A stretch of 8,118 bases of DNA from an uncultured Verrucomicrobiota bacterium (GTDB lineage: Bacteria; Verrucomicrobiota; Verrucomicrobiia; Limisphaerales; SXTU01). Within the stretch, counting starts at the first letter, position 1, and each line of letters opens with the position of its first letter. The notes below the pieces were generated by a model. It did no database searches and was not told the DNA's origin. It saw only the letters and a list, made by a program, of their open reading frames with translations. The stretch is taken from NCBI GenBank assembly GCA_903863315.1, contig CAIPBN010000397.1:1-8118 (forward strand), given 5' to 3'. A program made the position numbers and the translations under genes. This document shows positions 1 through 5,243 of this stretch, in pieces.

Positions 1-1
1 C

Positions 2-2230
2 ACCGCCTCGAACCCCGAGTGGGTCAGCGTTTCCACCCAGAGCCAGCACAACGAAACCTACGTGAAGCTCACGTGGGAAATCCTGGCGTCGCAGCCCGGC
101 ACCGCGCAGTTCTACCGCGAAGGCAATTCGTCCACCGCCTCGCTGCAACGCGACTCGAAGTCCAAGTTGCACCGCACCACCGCTAGCATTGAACTCACCC
201 GCCTCAGCACGAACAGCTATCGGCTGGTGAGCAAAAAGGGCTACGCCACCATCACCGAGAATTTCACCGGCAACTTCCGCGAGCTCGCCGACGAATTGAT
301 CCGCAGCAAAAACCTGTCGGCCAAAACCGTTCGCGGAACGCCCATCGAACTGTGCCGCGTGCGGGGCCAGCCCTTCACCGTGACCGTGGTCCCCGCCGCG
401 CCGGGCCCGCAACCAGCGGGTTCGGTCAATTCGGGTAGCCCGGCTACCAAGAGTTTCAACTACCGGGTGGTCGCTCTCATCGCCCTCATCGCCGTGGGCG
501 CGGTCGTCATCGGCTTCGGCGGCGTCGCGTTGCTCGTCTGGTTGCTGCGAAAAGGCGGCGCTTCCAAACGCGTCGTGCTGCTCGTGCTGGTCGTGCCACT
601 GTTGCTGGGCGCCATCGCCGTCGCCGTGCTCGTCGGCATGTATGGGCTGAGGCGCGACTTCGGGCCGGGAGTGAGTTTGGCCCGGTTGGAAAAGGCCGGC
701 CAAATGGTGCTGGATTCAAACTATCCCACCCCCGCCCAGCCGCATCCACCCGGCCGGGTGCAGCAGACGCAGAACGGCTTTCGCCTCCAGCTCCCGCCCG
801 CGCAGCTTGCCAGCTTCGAGTTCTTCATCCGGCAGGCTGACGATTCGTGGCAAGCCGTCCCGTCGCTCACCGCGCTCATCGCCACCGGCACCAACGCCAG
901 CTACCACGACACGCTCTATTGGACCCTCCGCCGCAGCGGCGAGCCGGAGACCACGGACCAGCTCTGGTTCTGGACCGTGAGTGCGAACACGGGTGCTGGC
1001 CGCCCCATCGCGCAACTCACCGACCACGGCACGAACTTCACGCACAAGCTCGCCTTCGGCGAATCACTCGACTGGTGGCAGCTCGCCACGCCCGCGCAGA
1101 CCGTGCTGAAACCCGGCGAGCAGCAACTCATCCCGCTCTTCCGCACCCACGGCACCGCGACCGCGCGCGGCGGCCATCCAAAGGAAGCCATCCTTCGCGC
1201 CCGCTGCGAGCCGCTGCCCGCCGGCCTGAACGTTGCGTCCAACCAGCAACTCGTTGAAGCCGGCCTCGCCGCGCACGCGCTACTGGAGAAGGTGCTGTCC
1301 GCCAGCAACGCCGCGACGGCAATTCCGCCGCACATCGAATTCAAAGTCCTCCGCGTCGAGAATCCGCCCGGCACGCGGAACATCCTTCTGCACTTCGAGC
1401 GTGACTCGAACTACGGCCTCGCCATTGAGGTCTGGCAGGACGTGACGCGATTGCAGGGCCGTCCCGGTCCCGCGCCTGACCAGCGCGATTGGCGGCAGAA
1501 GGAATGGGTGGGCGTCAACGGCCCGCGCGTGTTGCGATGGGTCTTGCCGCAGGAGTTCAGCCCGGACGAAGCGAAAGCGCTGGCGAAGGAGATGGAGAAA
1601 AAATGGAAGGGCTCCCATCCGCTCCCGGACGGCGCGGTGCCGGAGTTCGCCGCCGCGCTGCATCGCGACGGCTGGAAGTATCACCTCGTCGCGCGCGTGC
1701 TGCGTGAGCCGGGCTCGCCGCGCCCGGCCGCGCCGGCCGGCGCGATGTTCACTGCCGAGCAGCGTTTCCTCGTGCCGGGCAACGCGCTGGTGGGAGTGCG
1801 CCTCGACCAATCGTCGCAGGATGGACCGAAGACCGAACTCGGTGAGCGCCTCCTGTTCAAAACAGCGGCGAACCGCGCGACGGGCTTCATCCTGCGCTGG
1901 CACGCCTACCCGGCGCAGCAGGGGAAGTTCGGCAATCGGTGGATTCTGGATTGGGTGGACCCGGACACCGGCGTGATTTTCCACCGCATCGAAAACAGCT
2001 TCATCAAGCCGGTCAAACTCACCTCGCCCGCCGTGCCGCCGCTTCCCCTTATCAGCGCGGCCACGCAACTGACTGAACCGGGCACATCGGTTCCATTCCG
2101 GCTTCTGCGTGCTGAAGAGTCCACCGTTCGGGGCGTTGCCCCAACTGCCTGGTGGGATGTCTTCGCCGAGGTGGAATTAGTCCGGCCCGGCCCGGACGCG
2201 CCGAAACCTGCCTTTCAACTGCCGCTGTAA
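2..2230 (+). CDS. Unrecognised large two-helix membrane protein, 5' end outside the window
   Basis: I do not recognise this family. The frame is open from base 2 with no stop, so the real start lies upstream; the GTG at 62 is only the first start-like codon in the window and is preceded by 20 further in-frame codons (TASNPEWVSVSTQ...). Counting from that GTG, residues 1-130 are polar and mixed, with Ser/Thr-rich stretches. Two adjacent hydrophobic segments follow at about 136-162 (VVALIALIAVGAVVIG) and 171-195 (VVLLVLVVPLLLGAIAVAVL), separated by a short basic loop (RKGGASKR). The remaining ~525 residues are soluble, probably extracytoplasmic or cytoplasmic on one side, and rich in Pro, Trp and charged residues. 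Two weakly similar segments, around 420-460 (FKVLRVENPPG) and 680-712 (FRLLRAEES), hint at an internal duplication. It ends in TAA, 213 bases before the aquaporin gene, so no operon link is evident. The coding call is solid from length and composition; the function is unknown. Confidence 0.85.
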   Translation, partial: TASNPEWVSVSTQSQHNETYVKLTWEILASQPGTAQFYREGNSSTASLQRDSKSKLHRTTASIELTRLSTNSYRLVSKKGYATITENFTGNFRELADELIRSKNLSAKTVRGTPIELCRVRGQPFTVTVVPAAPGPQPAGSVNSGSPATKSFNYRVVALIALIAVGAVVIGFGGVALLVWLLRKGGASKRVVLLVLVVPLLLGAIAVAVLVGMYGLRRDFGPGVSLARLEKAGQMVLDSNYPTPAQPHPPGRVQQTQNGFRLQLPPAQLASFEFFIRQADDSWQAVPSLTALIATGTNASYHDTLYWTLRRSGEPETTDQLWFWTVSANTGAGRPIAQLTDHGTNFTHKLAFGESLDWWQLATPAQTVLKPGEQQLIPLFRTHGTATARGGHPKEAILRARCEPLPAGLNVASNQQLVEAGLAAHALLEKVLSASNAATAIPPHIEFKVLRVENPPGTRNILLHFERDSNYGLAIEVWQDVTRLQGRPGPAPDQRDWRQKEWVGVNGPRVLRWVLPQEFSPDEAKALAKEMEKKWKGSHPLPDGAVPEFAAALHRDGWKYHLVARVLREPGSPRPAAPAGAMFTAEQRFLVPGNALVGVRLDQSSQDGPKTELGERLLFKTAANRATGFILRWHAYPAQQGKFGNRWILDWVDPDTGVIFHRIENSFIKPVKLTSPAVPPLPLISAATQLTEPGTSVPFRLLRAEESTVRGVAPTAWWDVFAEVELVRPGPDAPKPAFQLPL

Positions 2231-2443
2231 CACCTGCGCTTTTTCCCCATCTCAACAAAGGCCCGGCGCTGCCAGCGAAGGAATGAGGTGCCGTGAACAG
2301 CGCGCGGATGAAAACCTTGCACCTGACGTAGCGGGCACGGACAAGTCAGGTTGGGACCGGCTCGGGACGAACAGCTTCCTCATTGCACGCGCAACCCTGG
2401 CTGCTAGGCTGCGGGCGTTCCCAACAATCGCCGCTGACCCTCC
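2231..2443. other. Intergenic spacer upstream of the aquaglyceroporin gene
   Basis: This 213-base gap has no convincing gene; short frames crossing it are out of frame with the aquaporin and have no recognisable product. It should hold the promoter for the glycerol cluster. No hairpin followed by a T-tract was seen behind the upstream stop; the TTTTT at about 2240 has no clear stem before it. An in-frame TGA at 2435-2437 fixes the aquaporin start downstream of it. Confidence 0.6.
2383..2410 (+). promoter_or_regulatory. Weak sigma-70-like promoter candidate
   Basis: TTGCAC (2383-2388) matches five of six bases of the -35 consensus. TAGGCT (2405-2410) matches only three of six bases of the -10 box after a 16-base spacer. 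It would start transcription about 25 bases before the ATG at 2444, a suitable place for the glycerol cluster. The -10 is poor and promoter consensus in this phylum is uncertain, so this is only a candidate. Confidence 0.18.
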
Positions 2444-3187
2444 ATGTCACCCCCTCTATCTCCCTGGCTGGCTGAACTCATTGGCACCGCGATCCTCGTC
2501 CTGCTCGGCGATGGCGTCGTGGCGAACGTCCTGCTCAACAAGTCCAAAGGCCAGAACTCCGGCTGGATCGTCATCACCACCGGCTGGGCGCTGGCGGTGA
2601 CGGTCGGCGTGTATTGCGTCGGCAGCATCAGCGGCGGGCACTTGAATCCCGCCGTGACCGTCGCGCTGGCGAGCATCGGCAAGCTCGGCTGGGATTTGGT
2701 GCCAGTCTATATTGGGGCGCAAATGGCCGGCGCGTTCCTCGGCGCGGTGCTGGTGTGGCTCGCGTATCTGCCGCACTGGGAAGTGACGGAGGACAAGGGC
2801 GCGAAGCTCGGCATCTTCTGCACCGCCCCCGCCATTCGTAAGTCCGGTGCCAACCTGCTCTGCGAAATCATCGGCACCGCGATGCTCCTGCTCGGCGTGC
2901 TGGCCATCGGCGCGAAGGCGAACCTCAAGCCGGAGTTTGGCTGGGACACGGGCTTTGGCCCCGCGCTCGTCGGCTTGCTCGTGTGGTCCATCGGTCTCTC
3001 GCTAGGCGGCCCGACCGGCTACTCGCTCAACCCCGCGCGCGACCTCGGTCCGCGCATTGCCCACGCCGTGCTGCCCATCGCGGGCAAGGGCGGCTCCGAC
3101 TGGGGCTACGCGTGGGTGCCCGTCGTCGGCCCGCTCATCGGTGGCGTGGTGGGTGCGATGATTTTCAAGCTGCTGTGGCCGGCGTGA
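2444..3187 (+). CDS. glpF: Aquaglyceroporin / glycerol uptake facilitator (MIP family)
   Basis: This is an inner-membrane channel for passive uptake of glycerol and similar small neutral solutes. The 247 residues are a usual MIP length, and hydrophobic segments cover most of the chain. Both pore half-helix motifs are intact: GGHLNPAVT (NPA at 68-70) and GYSLNPARD (NPA at 196-198). The Asp after the second motif (NPARD) marks the glycerol-conducting branch rather than strict water channels. By alignment from memory with E. coli GlpF, the selectivity filter is Trp48, Gly184, Tyr193 and Arg199; GlpF has Phe where this protein has Tyr, so the pore is aquaglyceroporin-like but slightly more polar. 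The start is well fixed: an in-frame TGA lies at 2435-2437, just before the ATG. No Shine-Dalgarno sequence is visible. The next gene starts 9 bases after the stop, and a glycerol kinase start follows, the classical glpF-glpK neighbourhood with one extra gene inserted. Confidence 0.93.
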   Translation: MSPPLSPWLAELIGTAILVLLGDGVVANVLLNKSKGQNSGWIVITTGWALAVTVGVYCVGSISGGHLNPAVTVALASIGKLGWDLVPVYIGAQMAGAFLGAVLVWLAYLPHWEVTEDKGAKLGIFCTAPAIRKSGANLLCEIIGTAMLLLGVLAIGAKANLKPEFGWDTGFGPALVGLLVWSIGLSLGGPTGYSLNPARDLGPRIAHAVLPIAGKGGSDWGYAWVPVVGPLIGGVVGAMIFKLLWPA

Positions 3188-3196
3188 GTCGGAATC

Positions 3197-3738
3197 ATGG
3201 AAGCTCCACAACAGCCCGCTGCGCAGCGCGTGCGCGCCCGTGACCTCTGGGGCGCGTTGGGTTGGAGTGCGATTTTCTGCCTGACGCCATTTGACTTCTT
3301 GTTCTTGGGAAGCGTGGTGCTGATACCATTGTTAGTGGCGTGCGAAGTGAAGCGGACCAAGGCGGTGGGTTTCTGGCCGGGCTTCGCGTGGCGTGGCGCA
3401 ATTATCGCGGGCATCTTCGCTTTGGCCTCTGCCGCGACGCCCAAGTTCGAGCATCGATTGGTCACGCCACCCGCGCAGGCGGGGATGACCTTGGAGACCT
3501 ACTGCCAGTTGCTCAGGGCTCAAAAAATCCTATTCCTCGTTCCAGAATCACACCGCAAAACCGCGTTGACGGTGCCCACCGAGCCGCGTTCGGTCGCCGA
3601 GGTGATTAGCCACATCGAACAGCAGACCGGTCTGAGCGGACGGATTCAGCGCTGCATGCACGGACAGACTCTGCCTGCTGGTCCTTACTGTGCCGTTAGC
3701 TTTCGGCCGGCTGAAACTACTTCCCACAGTTCCAAACC

Positions 3739-3742
<4 letters not shown>
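3197..3742 (+). CDS. Small membrane protein of unknown function between glpF and the glpK chimera
   Basis: I do not recognise this 181-residue protein. After a short basic N-terminus (RVRARDLW) there is a long hydrophobic stretch at about 18-49, long enough for a tight helical hairpin, then a basic loop and another hydrophobic segment at about 65-81. The remaining ~100 residues are soluble. The tail from about 120 to 170 (KTALTVPTEPRSVAEVISHIEQQTGL...) has the rhythm of an STN/secretin-like alpha-beta unit, in which a helix reading VAEVI..IEQQTGL is followed by strands; this resemblance is a guess. Coding status is supported by position: it starts 9 bases after the glpF stop, in the same frame, and its TGA overlaps the next ATG as ATGA at 3739-3742, implying translational coupling. 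It may help or modify the channel or kinase, but nothing in the sequence proves that. GC and codon use look slightly less extreme than the neighbours. Confidence 0.72.
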
Positions 3743-4623
<881 letters not shown>

Positions 4624-4957
4624 ATGGAGAGTTCCTGGTTCTGAGCAGTCCAACACTCCGCAAGGGTGCATCCCAGTTTCTTGCAGGCCCGACGCGAGTC
4701 GGTGCCTTCGGGCTGAAAGCCCTCAGCACGTTCTGGCGGTGGCCACCTAGGGCTGCGTTCTGAGGGGTGAAGGGTGGCAACCTAGCCAGGGAGCCACGTT
4801 TCAAAGCTTCCACTCTTCACCCTTCAACTTTTGAATACTGCCTCCCCTGCTTGCAAGAAACCGAACTGCGCCCCTCCGCAAAATAGCTGCACAAATGTGT
4901 TGCGCCGAGTTGGGGCGTCTGGTGTTTTCCTCGTGTTCACATGAGACTAAGGACTAA
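4624..4957. other. Degenerate intergenic stretch rich in short palindromes
   Basis: No supportable gene lies here; frames on either strand lack recognisable products and the composition is irregular. The stretch holds a perfect 10-base palindrome GGTGGCCACC at 4738-4747, a small hairpin GGGCTGAAAGCCC at 4710-4722, near-repeats TGGCCACCTA and TGGCAACCTA about 35 bases apart, and an inverted pair GGGTGAAG (4765-4772) / CTTCACCC (4815-4822). This looks like the eroded remains of an intergenic repeat element. None of the hairpins is followed by a T-tract, so I do not call a rho-independent terminator for the chimera. Confidence 0.5.
4676..4861. repeat. Inverted repeat pair bounding ~186 bp
   Basis: GTTTCTTGCA at 4676-4685 is repeated in inverted orientation as TGCAAGAAAC at 4852-4861, a perfect 10-base pair of ends. 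Between them lie the palindrome and hairpins described for this spacer. The size and ends resemble a miniature non-autonomous element, but no target-site duplication is clear and 10 bases can match by chance. A REP-like or MITE-like remnant is an inference. Confidence 0.3.
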
Positions 4958-4966
4958 GCGAGCAAA

Positions 4967-5014
4967 TCTCGCCCTCTCGCCCTCTCGCCCTCTCGCCCTC
5001 TCGCCCTCTCGCCC
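4967..5014. repeat. Six perfect tandem copies of the octamer TCTCGCCC
   Basis: The unit TCTCGCCC repeats without error at 4967, 4975, 4983, 4991, 4999 and 5007, followed by a partial TC. Because the unit is 8 bases, each gain or loss of a copy shifts the reading frame across it. It sits directly before the start-less FN3-like fragment and 18 bases after the ATG at 4941. In frame it reads as the SRPLALSP pattern. Such perfect tracts usually arise by replication slippage. Confidence 0.95.
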
Positions 5015-5020
5015 TCCGTC

Positions 5021-5212
5021 CGGACGCCGGCAGCCCTCGTCACGCGCGTCAAAGGTCACGCGGCCTATTCGGCTGCGGACGGCAACGACCTCGGCATCGA
5101 AGGCCCGGCCATCACCGGCTTCGCTCCCGGCCAGACCGTCAACCTCCGCGTGAAGGCCGCCAACCCCGCCGGGAGCACTTATAGCGCGGTCAAAATAGTG
5201 ATAACTCTATGA
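5021..5212 (+). pseudogene. Start-less remnant of an FN3-like small protein
   Basis: The frame ending in TGA at 5210-5212 encodes a 63-residue tail: LVTRVKGHAAYSAADGNDL, then GIEGPAITGFAPGQTVNLR and VKAANPAGSTYSAV. The final ~35 residues have the fibronectin type III signature of the end of a beta-sandwich (G.TVNLRVKAANPAGSTYSAV). I associate this with small proteins of about 200 residues common in Verrucomicrobiota, in which a helical N-terminal region precedes an FN3 domain. Here the N-terminal part is absent: reading back, the frame runs only through the octamer tract to a TAA at 4955-4957, with no ATG, GTG or TTG start. It is therefore a truncated copy, or the second half of a gene put out of frame by the octamer. 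The TGA overlaps an ATG at 5209. Exact parentage is from memory and uncertain. Confidence 0.6.
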
Positions 5213-5243
5213 ATCAAGCCTCAGCGAACAACCAGCACGCACT

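Noticed and set aside
62..64. GTG as the true start of the first gene
   Set aside because: The frame is open and protein-like back to base 2, so the gene more likely begins outside the window.
1280..2068. 262-codon open frame on the minus strand
   Set aside because: It is Arg-rich and lies wholly opposite the large unknown gene, the usual artefact of high-GC codon bias.
2283..2600. 105-codon plus-strand frame overlapping the aquaporin start
   Set aside because: It is out of frame with the clear MIP protein and has no recognisable content.
4700..4725. Rho-independent terminator
   Set aside because: The GGGCT/AGCCC stem is only five base pairs and has no T-tract after it.
4967..5014. CRISPR array
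   Set aside because: The 8-base units are directly adjacent with no spacers.
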